The notes beneath the pieces were generated by a model, which saw only the letters and a list, made by a program, of their open reading frames with translations, was not told the DNA's origin and searched no databases. A program made the position numbers and the translations under genes. From assembly GCF_003797765.1 (NCBI RefSeq), contig NZ_RKMB01000003.1, forward strand, positions 1 through 64,000: 64,000 nt of DNA. The letters are read 5' to 3'. Of this stretch, positions 9,220 through 16,079 are shown in pieces. The stretch's first letter is position 1. Each line of letters begins with the position of its first letter. The stretch comes from Ramlibacter sp. WS9. Lineage in GTDB: Bacteria; Pseudomonadota; Gammaproteobacteria; Burkholderiales; Burkholderiaceae_C.

Positions 9220-9248
9220 TTAATCCATCAAGAAACTATGCGTATAAT
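9220..9248 (+). promoter_or_regulatory. Candidate promoter of the CBASS-like operon
   Basis: A perfect -10 hexamer TATAAT lies at 9243-9248. Seventeen bases upstream is TTAATC (9220-9225), a weak -35 match. The site is in the AT-rich gap between the WYL regulator and the first cyclase gene, where repression by the WYL protein would be expected. The -10 is directly visible; its use is inferred. Confidence 0.5.
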
Positions 9249-9313
9249 GGGCCAAGCTCGGCAGTTTCGCCAGCAGTTTTTTGACCCACGTACTTGGCGA
9301 GAAGGGCCGAAGC

Positions 9314-10585
9314 GTGACAGCCAACCCACCAATCCCCATTGTCGTGCCACGACGGCGCCTTTCCGAAAGGGCGTCCGGGCAGTTCTTTCACCTGACCCGT
9401 GTCATTGCGAACGTATTCGTACCGACCGACACCGAGGTCGAGGTGCTGGATCGAGCCTACCTCTCTATCGGAAACTTCCTGGCGGACAGCGCGGAATTCG
9501 GCACCCTTACGATCGAGGTCCACGGTCAAGGGTCGCGCCAGATCGGCACCTTGGTGCGCCCTCTTCATGTCCGTGACCTAGGCTTCGATGTCGATGCGGT
9601 GCTGCTGCTCAAACGAGCCGCATTGCAGAGATACCCAGGTTCCGATGGTGCGCGCCGGCTGATAAACGACCTGTACGCGGTTCTCAAGCGGTACGCGGAC
9701 CAGCACGGATTGAAGATCGAAAGGTGGGAGCGCTGCGTCACCCTGGTCTACGCAAACGATGTGCGGGTGGACGTGGCGCCGGTGATCGAAGATCCGTTGG
9801 TGGCTATTCCGTCCGGCGAAACGCACGCCCTGATCCCGGACCGGCTCCTGCAGCGCTACGCGCCGACAAACCCCCGCGGCATCGAACACGGGTTCAACAG
9901 CGCAGCCAAGATCCAGGCGAACTTTCCTCGCCGACTGGTTGAGGGCATGACGCTTGACAAGGCCATGCGCGGTGACGTAACGCCCCTGCCCGATGTCGAG
10001 GTGGTCTCGGCGAGACTCCTGAGCATCTTCGTGCAGTTGATGAAGGTCCACCGCAACATCAGTTTCGGGGCGCCTCAGGATGGCGTGGAGGATCTCTCCC
10101 CGGCATCCATCTTCATCACGTTCCTAGCTGCCGCGGGATACACACTGCAGGCACCCCGGCCGCACGACACGCCCCTCGACCTGCTGCTGGACGTGTTCGA
10201 TGCGATGCTCCTGTGCTTCGAGCGGGAAGAATTGGCGAACGGTGGACAACGGTGGTCGCTGCCCAACCCGTGGGCGCCGGGTGATGACCTGGCGACGTCG
10301 ATGAACTCACCGCAGAAGCAAGCCGCCTTTCTCCAATGGCATGAACTGTTCTCCGAGCAGATCGGCCAGTTACTGGACAGCCTGGAGCAGCGCGCTGGCG
10401 AGGACGTCATCGAGAAGCTTGTGCACAATGCGTTCGGCCCGCGGGCCGCCCGGGCGGTGCGCGATGATGCGGCGCCCGTTGCGCCGACACGTCAGGCTGG
10501 ACGGCCAGTCATCTTCGCCACGGCGGCTGGCGCGATAACTAGCGTTGCTGCCCGGGCGAACACCAATTTCGGGTCACCCGATTGA
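9314..10585 (+). CDS. CD-NTase (cGAS/DncV-like nucleotidyltransferase), cyclase 1
   Basis: CD-NTases make cyclic di- or trinucleotide alarm signals after phage infection. This 423-residue protein shows the polymerase-beta fold motifs. G73-S74 is in HGQGSRQIGT, D92-V-D94 in LGFDVDAV, and a third carboxylate D153 in VRVDVAP. GTG 9314 is preferred because AGAAGG lies 8 bases upstream; an in-frame TTG at 9281 is the alternative. Its stop overlaps the E2-like gene by TTGA, so the pair is coupled. An E2-like partner suggests conjugation-type control as in short type II CBASS. The product nucleotide cannot be predicted. Confidence 0.85.
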   Translation: MTANPPIPIVVPRRRLSERASGQFFHLTRVIANVFVPTDTEVEVLDRAYLSIGNFLADSAEFGTLTIEVHGQGSRQIGTLVRPLHVRDLGFDVDAVLLLKRAALQRYPGSDGARRLINDLYAVLKRYADQHGLKIERWERCVTLVYANDVRVDVAPVIEDPLVAIPSGETHALIPDRLLQRYAPTNPRGIEHGFNSAAKIQANFPRRLVEGMTLDKAMRGDVTPLPDVEVVSARLLSIFVQLMKVHRNISFGAPQDGVEDLSPASIFITFLAAAGYTLQAPRPHDTPLDLLLDVFDAMLLCFEREELANGGQRWSLPNPWAPGDDLATSMNSPQKQAAFLQWHELFSEQIGQLLDSLEQRAGEDVIEKLVHNAFGPRAARAVRDDAAPVAPTRQAGRPVIFATAAGAITSVAARANTNFGSPD

Positions 10586-11091
10586 AATCGCGACGCCGGC
10601 CGCCTGTGCCCACACTCGCCCAACGCACGATGGAACTGCGTAGGCTCCCATTCCCCGACGCTCGGGTCGAGATGCGTCGCGGCAAGGAACTACGCTATCA
10701 CTTCAGCATCTCGCCGGGTCGGTATGGCCGCCTTTACGACTGCGTGTTGCAGATCCTGGCCGGCGAGCAACCGCCCCGGATGTTCGTGATGCGGCCGGAT
10801 CTGGTGGAGCTTTCAGGGGGTATCCGTCCCCCACACTTGTACGACCACGATGGCCCGGGTGCGCTGCTCTGTCTGTACTGGCCGAAGAACGGCGAGTGGG
10901 ATGCCCGGCTCAAGCTAGCCAATACGTACATCGCGTGGGCAGCCGAGTGGCTGTGGTACTTCGAGCAGTGGCTGAAACACGGCCAGTGGTTGGCTGGCGG
11001 CGCTCACCCAACCCGCGTTCCACGCAGGTGGAGTCCCCACTTGTACAGAGAGATTTCCACTGCGGCCGAACCGCCGCTGATTGTGCAGTAG
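10582..11091 (+). CDS. E2-like (ubiquitin-conjugating-fold) CBASS protein
   Basis: The 169-residue protein has the layout of the small E2-like proteins encoded beside CD-NTases in short type II CBASS. H85 lies in an HLYD stretch, and a candidate catalytic C97 in LLCLYWP. The conserved tryptophan-rich helix is WAAEWLWYFEQWLKHGQW, followed by GGAHP. In those systems the E2 protein forms a thioester with the cyclase C-terminus and links it to a target. No E1 or JAB gene is present here. The start may be TTG 10582, coupled to cyclase 1, or ATG 10630. The family assignment rests on motif memory and fits the context well. Confidence 0.72.
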   Translation: MKSRRRPPVPTLAQRTMELRRLPFPDARVEMRRGKELRYHFSISPGRYGRLYDCVLQILAGEQPPRMFVMRPDLVELSGGIRPPHLYDHDGPGALLCLYWPKNGEWDARLKLANTYIAWAAEWLWYFEQWLKHGQWLAGGAHPTRVPRRWSPHLYREISTAAEPPLIVQ

Positions 11092-11156
11092 CAAAGCTTC
11101 TCGCGACGAGCCGGGCCTCAACCTCGTCGCGCGTAACCTGAGGCAAGGAGTAAGTG

Positions 11157-11405
11157 ATGGGTGCAAATAAAAAGCAGACCTCGCCGCGCGTGGCCACGAT
11201 CGCAAGCAATACGTTGCGATCGCCCGGCTCTTCCGCAGAAAAAAAGGCGATTGCCGGATCGGCGCTCCGGCAAGCACGCACGCCTGCACAAACAGGCGCC
11301 AAGGTCGAAGGAACGGCGTCGCGCGCGCTGGACAATCCGCGTGCGTCGAGAGTGACGCAGACCTTGGCGGGCTCGGTGGTCGCCCAGTCGAATCGCAAGC
11401 GCTAA
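11157..11405 (+). CDS. 82-aa protein with two imperfect repeats, defence-associated
   Basis: This small, basic, Ala/Ser/Thr-rich protein contains two similar segments of about 30 residues. The first runs SPRVATIASNTLR then KAIAGSALRQ. The second runs GAKVEGTASRALD then QTLAGSVVAQ. Each ends in an AGS motif plus Gln. AAGGAG lies 6 bases before ATG 11157, a very good ribosome binding site, so expression is likely. It sits between the E2-like gene and the second cyclase, all on one strand. I recall similar short repeat proteins beside CBASS-type genes but know no function; it could be a regulator or a conjugation substrate. Confidence 0.7.
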   Translation: MGANKKQTSPRVATIASNTLRSPGSSAEKKAIAGSALRQARTPAQTGAKVEGTASRALDNPRASRVTQTLAGSVVAQSNRKR

Positions 11406-11411
11406 AGCAAT

Positions 11412-12314
11412 GTGCCACGGGACACGCCGATGAGAACGAGCGCACCACCACAATGGAACATACAAGCGCTGGCATCGCGCATCCAACCACAAGATGGCGA
11501 GCTCACCGCTGCGCGGGGCCACCTGATGTCGGTTCGCGCTCGTCTGACCAAGTCCTTCGCCGTATCGGGTGCACAGAAGATGGGCAGCCATGCGCGCGAG
11601 ACGGCCGTCCGACGCTACAGCGATCTGGATTTCATGATCGTCCTGCGCAAGGAGGAGTTTCACTGGGGGGAACGGATGGTCTCTTCAGACACGGTACTCA
11701 ATCGCCTGCTCGACGACTTGAAGGAGCGCTATCCCCAATCCACTGTAAAGCGCGACATTCTGGCCGCGTCTCTGGGTTTCGGTAGCACCGGACAGAGCCT
11801 GGATGTCGTACCCGCAAAGTTCCTGGAGTTCGTGGCCGGCCGGCCGGTGTACCTCATTCCCGACGGAAATGGCGATTGGCTTCGCACCAGCCCGGCGGCG
11901 CACGATCGCCGCTTTCAATTGGAACAAGAGCGCAGCGGCAACAAGCTGCGCAAGATCTCGCAGTTGCTGAAGTGGTGGAAGCACTCGCGCGAGAGCGCTC
12001 TTCCGATTCGCAGTTTCTACATTGACATGCTCTTGTGCACCAGTGGCGTTGGCACAGGAGTTGGCAAGACATACGGTACTTGCTTGAAGGACTTCTTTGA
12101 GTACTTGGTGGCGACCGAATGCCGGCCAGTGGTGGATCCGTGCGGCATTGCAAGCCGCATTTCAGCGAACGACACGCATGCCCAACATGAAGCACTGAAT
12201 CGCGCCGCGATCTACGCCCACCAGCATGCGCATGCTGCGATTTTGGCGGAACAGCGCCGTGATTTTCCTGAAGCGAATCGCCAGTGGGACCTCGTATTCA
12301 ATGGCGCTTACTGA
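11412..12314 (+). CDS. Second CD-NTase-like nucleotidyltransferase, cyclase 2
   Basis: The roughly 300-residue protein carries a complete nucleotidyltransferase active site. G58-S59 lies in KMGSHARETAVR, D71-L-D73 in YSDLDFMIVL, and D131 in GQSLDVVPAK. The helical C-terminal half (QLLKWWKHSR, RSFYIDMLL) fits the SMODS-type CD-NTases. It shares almost no sequence with cyclase 1 beyond these motifs, so it is not a recent duplicate. It starts 7 bases after the 82-aa gene (GTG 11412, or ATG 11430) and is followed after 21 bases by a four-TM protein, which is a common cyclase-effector order. Confidence 0.83.
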   Translation: MPRDTPMRTSAPPQWNIQALASRIQPQDGELTAARGHLMSVRARLTKSFAVSGAQKMGSHARETAVRRYSDLDFMIVLRKEEFHWGERMVSSDTVLNRLLDDLKERYPQSTVKRDILAASLGFGSTGQSLDVVPAKFLEFVAGRPVYLIPDGNGDWLRTSPAAHDRRFQLEQERSGNKLRKISQLLKWWKHSRESALPIRSFYIDMLLCTSGVGTGVGKTYGTCLKDFFEYLVATECRPVVDPCGIASRISANDTHAQHEALNRAAIYAHQHAHAAILAEQRRDFPEANRQWDLVFNGAY

Positions 12315-12335
12315 GTTTCGACCAAGGCACGAGCC

Positions 12336-13118
12336 ATGAAAAACGCACCATTCCCACAGCGGTCAGATCCAGTTGGAGATGTCTACTACTCGCGCGTGGC
12401 CAGCGCGGACAAGGCGTCGGATGTTCTCTTCTGCATCGGCGCGCTGTTGTCGCTGGCAGTGCTGTTCGTTGAGAAAGGTGTGCACCCTAATGGGTACCGG
12501 ATCGCGAACTTGCTCTTCGCGCTCGCGGTTCTCGGCTTGTTCGTCCTAGGAGCGGTTTCGCGCCTGTATCTCACCCCTCGTGCCGAACACAAGCGGCGGC
12601 TTGACTTTTTCTCGAGCGCGCTGAGTATCAAGCTCACACACGAGACCAGTGTCAAGTACTACAACAACGCGGAGACTGATCCGATACGCCGCACCGCCGC
12701 CCAACTTCTGGAGAACTTGCACTTCACAAAGGAGATCACCTTGATGATGCTGCGCAGGGAACGCACGAAGGTTGCCGCTTATGGCGTGATCTGGATCAGT
12801 TGCCTGCTGTGGCAGCAGTCGGATATCGGACTGGTGGTCGCCATCTCCCAGGCGATTTTCAGCGAGCAGATCTTGGCTCGTTACCTGCGCATGGAGTGGC
12901 TGCGTATTACGTGCGAACGGCTGTATGACGAGACCTACCAGTCGTTCGCGAGTCATGGGGACGCGGATGCGTTTCGAGCGCTCACGTTGAACGCAGTTGT
13001 CGCCTATGAAGCAGCCAAGGCGATTGCGGCAACACCGCTGTCGTCCACGATCTTTCATCGGGAAAATGTGCGCCTCTCGACCGTCTGGGAGCGGATCAAG
13101 CAGAGCCTTGCGCTGTAG
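12336..13118 (+). CDS. Four-TM SLATT/S-4TM-like membrane protein, candidate pore effector
   Basis: The 260-residue protein has two N-terminal membrane segments (about residues 29-46 and 57-77). A soluble, charged middle follows (80-145), then two more hydrophobic segments (about 146-162 and 164-182) and a helical tail. This is the arrangement of SLATT and S-4TM proteins, predicted pore-formers that kill the cell when a CD-NTase signal is made. It follows cyclase 2 by 21 bases on the same strand. No catalytic motif is present. The assignment is from topology and neighbours rather than a clear sequence match. Confidence 0.7.
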   Translation: MKNAPFPQRSDPVGDVYYSRVASADKASDVLFCIGALLSLAVLFVEKGVHPNGYRIANLLFALAVLGLFVLGAVSRLYLTPRAEHKRRLDFFSSALSIKLTHETSVKYYNNAETDPIRRTAAQLLENLHFTKEITLMMLRRERTKVAAYGVIWISCLLWQQSDIGLVVAISQAIFSEQILARYLRMEWLRITCERLYDETYQSFASHGDADAFRALTLNAVVAYEAAKAIAATPLSSTIFHRENVRLSTVWERIKQSLAL

Positions 13119-13173
13119 CGGAAACTGGACCGCGCTGACCAGAGAATTCCAACCTTGCGACAATGGACAGCTA

Positions 13174-14100
13174 ATGACCCGACTCTTCATTTCCTACAGC
13201 CATCGCGACGAAGCCCTGCGTGCCGAACTAGACAAGCACCTTGCACTCTTGCGCCGGCAGGGTGTGCTCGACGTGTGGAGCGATCATCGAATCCCCGCCG
13301 GTGGTGAACTCGACGCACACATCGATGCCGCGCTCGAGTCTGCCGATGTGATCGCCCTTTTGGTCAGTTCTGACTTCGTGTCGTCCGAGTACTGCTATGG
13401 CATCGAGATGAAGCGCGCCATGGAGCGGCACGCCGCGGGCGAAGCCACTGTGCTGCCTGTGATGCTCCGGCCATGCGACGTGAAGGGTGCACCGTTTGCG
13501 AAACTCAAGATGGTGCCCACTGATGCTCGGCCGGTGACAAAGTGGCCCAATCAGGACGAGGCGTTTCTGGACGTGGTGCAGCATCTGCGGCGGCTCCTGG
13601 AGTCGCGGCGATCAACTGAAGCCGAGGAGGCTGCTTCTCCCCCACCCGCTTCCCCGCCGCGACGCTCCAGCAATTTGTCTCTTCCCCGGGAGTTCACCGA
13701 TCAGGATCGTCACGATTTCGTGCGTTCCACTTTCGACTATGTGCGCGAGTATTTCCGGGAATCCTTGGCGGCGCTGGGCGAGCGCAATCCAGGTATCCAG
13801 GGTCGTCTGCTTGATCAAGGCGCGCAGTCCTTCGGTTCGATCATCTTTCGCAATGGGTCGCGCATCGGCGGATGCCGGGTACGACTGGGCGGCATGTTCA
13901 AGGCCGAAGGCATTTCGTTTTCCAATCACGAAGAGACCGGCGAGAACAGTTTCAATGAGATGCTGAGCGTCGAGGCAGACAAGCACTCTCTCCACATGAA
14001 GCCGAGCTTCGGGCGTTTCGATGGAAGCGGCGGAAAACCGCTCTCGCAGCAGGGGGTCGCCGAATACCTTTGGTCCTTGTTGATGGATCAGATTCAGTAG
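13174..14100 (+). CDS. TIR-domain protein with conserved C-terminal domain, candidate NADase effector
   Basis: Residues 1-130 form a TIR domain: TRLFISYSHRDE, then DVWSDHRIPAG, then SSEYCYGIEMKRAME with the candidate catalytic glutamate E78. TIR effectors in phage defence destroy NAD+ when activated. A Pro/Ser-rich linker (about 138-160) leads to a C-terminal domain of about 145 residues (DFVRSTFDYVREYFRESL ... VAEYLWSLLMDQIQ). I do not recognise that domain as a named sensor, but it may bind the cyclase product. ATG 13174 is chosen because the TIR homology begins there, although the frame is open further upstream. It lies 55 bases after the S-4TM-like gene. Confidence 0.85.
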   Translation: MTRLFISYSHRDEALRAELDKHLALLRRQGVLDVWSDHRIPAGGELDAHIDAALESADVIALLVSSDFVSSEYCYGIEMKRAMERHAAGEATVLPVMLRPCDVKGAPFAKLKMVPTDARPVTKWPNQDEAFLDVVQHLRRLLESRRSTEAEEAASPPPASPPRRSSNLSLPREFTDQDRHDFVRSTFDYVREYFRESLAALGERNPGIQGRLLDQGAQSFGSIIFRNGSRIGGCRVRLGGMFKAEGISFSNHEETGENSFNEMLSVEADKHSLHMKPSFGRFDGSGGKPLSQQGVAEYLWSLLMDQIQ

Positions 14101-14147
14101 GCCGGCTTGCCTTGCTGGCGGCGTTGGCGCGCAAGAAGGAAAAACCC

Positions 14148-14624
14148 ATGAGCGAATTCCGTTCACACAAGTGGTACCTGCAGGAAGACCCGCAACTCGT
14201 GCTGTTTCGCGCGGTACGGCGGTGGCTTCAGGAAAGGGTTGGTCCGATTGAAGATTGTGCGGACTGGCACCCCACTTTCAAGGGTAAGGACACGGTACAC
14301 CCTTCCTACTTCCAGCTACTGGACCTGCGCGGGTGGGACCCTGCTGGCGATCAGAACGACACCGTGCGCCGCATGCTGATTGCGGCCGTGTGTAATCGAA
14401 GTGCCGCGCGCAGACTCCACCGCCAGCCCAACCCCAAGAACCTAACTTTCGAGATTGTGGTCTGCATCGACCAGGTCGACGCGCCGCGGTATAGAGAGCA
14501 GGTTCGTCGCATCTGCGCCTGGCTGGACGCCCAAGGTGTCGACTCGACCTACATTGGCGACTTTTTCGAGGGCGAGTACTACGGGGCCCGGCGGCAAACC
14601 GAAACTGGCGTGTTCCTGGCTTGA
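14148..14624 (+). CDS. Unrecognised 158-aa protein, last gene of the defence operon
   Basis: I do not recognise this family. The protein is soluble, without membrane segments or signal peptide, and of mixed alpha/beta character (PQLVLFRAVRRWLQERV, FEIVVCIDQVD, RRICAWLDAQGVDSTYIGDF). ATG 14148 has AAGAAGGA seven bases upstream, one of the best ribosome binding sites in the window. It follows the TIR gene by 47 bases on the same strand, so it is probably co-transcribed and may be an accessory or regulatory part of the system. The next gene is convergent. Confidence 0.65.
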   Translation: MSEFRSHKWYLQEDPQLVLFRAVRRWLQERVGPIEDCADWHPTFKGKDTVHPSYFQLLDLRGWDPAGDQNDTVRRMLIAAVCNRSAARRLHRQPNPKNLTFEIVVCIDQVDAPRYREQVRRICAWLDAQGVDSTYIGDFFEGEYYGARRQTETGVFLA

Positions 14625-14843
14625 ATGCGAGCGGCTTGGTCGGCGACCTGCCCCTTTTAGCAAAGCCAGCGCTTCGTTCAGAGCTGCTTCGTGTTGTTCA
14701 CGTGCCGTCAGCTGGCGCTCCAGGTCTTCACGGACCCTTCGGACGAAGATATAACGAGCATTGTGCGGCAAGGGGCGTCCTGCTCATTGCAAAGCGTAGG
14801 CGCGCACGAACGATGCCTCGACGCACCGCAACACGGAGCGGAT
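14625..14843. other. Short region between convergent defence genes
   Basis: No intact gene was found here. On the minus strand, about 14650-14765 reads as a short coiled-coil-like stretch (REDLERQLTAREQHEAALNE). It could be the remnant of a lost gene, but it has no family match. No strong terminator hairpin is evident. Confidence 0.3.
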
Positions 14844-16040
14844 TTAGCTAGCCCCTTGCTCGGGTCCAACTACGTGGTCATACGCAGCAAAAAGCGACCC
14901 GGTGAGTTCCACGCCAAAGAGCGCGTTATTGATTTTCTGAAACTGCTGCAACCATCCGCTTCGCTCACGAACCGAAATTTCTGCTTCATCGGCCAACGTG
15001 CGCTGCGCGTAGAACGGTCTGCCAGCCAGCAGCATCTCCAAGCCTATGACGTGCGCCACGTCTTCGGCGCGCAACGAATACGCCCCATGCCGCGCCATTA
15101 AACACATCAACGCCAGCGGAAAGACGAATGCACCAGCGATCAGGTGCTCTTGCTGGCTCCACCCAGAGGGCACATTCAATACCGGTTTGCCGTGTGCGAC
15201 TTGTCCGCGCAGCTGGTACATGTGATTTAGCCACTGATGCAGCACGGGCTGCCCATCCTCAGCGCACAGCTTCAGTTCACGCCTCATCTCCTCTGTCCAA
15301 GGTGAGCCCTCCACTATCGACAGAATCTCCGGGAGCTTGACCTGAATGTCATCGAGCCGCTGGCTGGAACTACTCACACGCTCCAACGCGGCATAGGTGG
15401 ACAGGCTCAGCGCATCGGGCGGCACGTCCGGCGAATCGCTGTTGGCAAGCAGATACTGTGTGACTGCCGCATCAACGTCATTTCGCTGCAGCTCTGGAAG
15501 CGAGTCGAGTTGCTGGAAACCTTCCAGCAGATTCTTGTTGATGGTCGGCGTGCCCTGCCCTACCAGGTAGTAGGGCAGAAAGAACTGAATTTCGCTCTGC
15601 CCCATGTGCACGTTGGCGTGCCCGCCCTTTCGCCGATGTGTCAGGTTGATGGCGCCGCTGAACGGCTGAGAGAACGCTTGGACGATGAGTTGGTAGTGAC
15701 CGGAAGCGGTGTAGTCGTCTGGAAAGTCGCCGATGAAACGGCGTTCGCCCATGCCACTGACGGCCAACTGGCCGGCAAAGCGAAATAGCGCAGCGCGCGC
15801 CACTTCGTCCAGATCATCCCCCAGGGGGCGATCTTCATACTGCAGGATCGTTAGGCCTCGAAGCGGCAGATGCGGTGCCGTGCGGTACTGTGCGAGCAGC
15901 TTCGTTATGGTTTCCGGCATCAGGCCCGTAGGCACATCGGCAGGCAGTGGCTGGTCGATGACATGCGTGAACGCATGGAATGCCCCTGCTCGCACTGGCT
16001 CGCGAAGCTTTAACCACGGGAGAAACGCAAGCATCGGCAT
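14844..16040 (-). CDS. Uncharacterised 398-aa protein with HEPN-like R-x4-H motif
   Basis: No family name can be given. The C-terminal helical part contains LRGQVAHGK at residues 277-285. Its R278 and H283 fit the R-x4-6-H motif of HEPN ribonucleases, preceded by a long helix (PVLHQWLNHMYQL). The N-terminal 200 residues look like a separate alpha/beta domain (GERRFIGDFPDDYT, GQSEIQFFLPYYL). HEPN proteins are frequent RNase effectors in antiphage systems. The gene starts 39 bases after yhaN on the same strand and is probably in its operon, which suggests an ATPase-nuclease-RNase module. The HEPN assignment rests on one motif and context. Confidence 0.6.
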   Translation of the reverse strand: MPMLAFLPWLKLREPVRAGAFHAFTHVIDQPLPADVPTGLMPETITKLLAQYRTAPHLPLRGLTILQYEDRPLGDDLDEVARAALFRFAGQLAVSGMGERRFIGDFPDDYTASGHYQLIVQAFSQPFSGAINLTHRRKGGHANVHMGQSEIQFFLPYYLVGQGTPTINKNLLEGFQQLDSLPELQRNDVDAAVTQYLLANSDSPDVPPDALSLSTYAALERVSSSSQRLDDIQVKLPEILSIVEGSPWTEEMRRELKLCAEDGQPVLHQWLNHMYQLRGQVAHGKPVLNVPSGWSQQEHLIAGAFVFPLALMCLMARHGAYSLRAEDVAHVIGLEMLLAGRPFYAQRTLADEAEISVRERSGWLQQFQKINNALFGVELTGSLFAAYDHVVGPEQGAS

Positions 16041-16079
16041 GTGCGGTCCTTCAAGGCATCAGTTGTAGCCACGCCGGTA

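Noticed and set aside
14442..14771. Minus-strand frame with a coiled-coil-like stretch
   Set aside because: Half of it is antisense to the well-supported 158-aa gene. The remainder is too short and unmatched to call a gene; noted only as a possible remnant.
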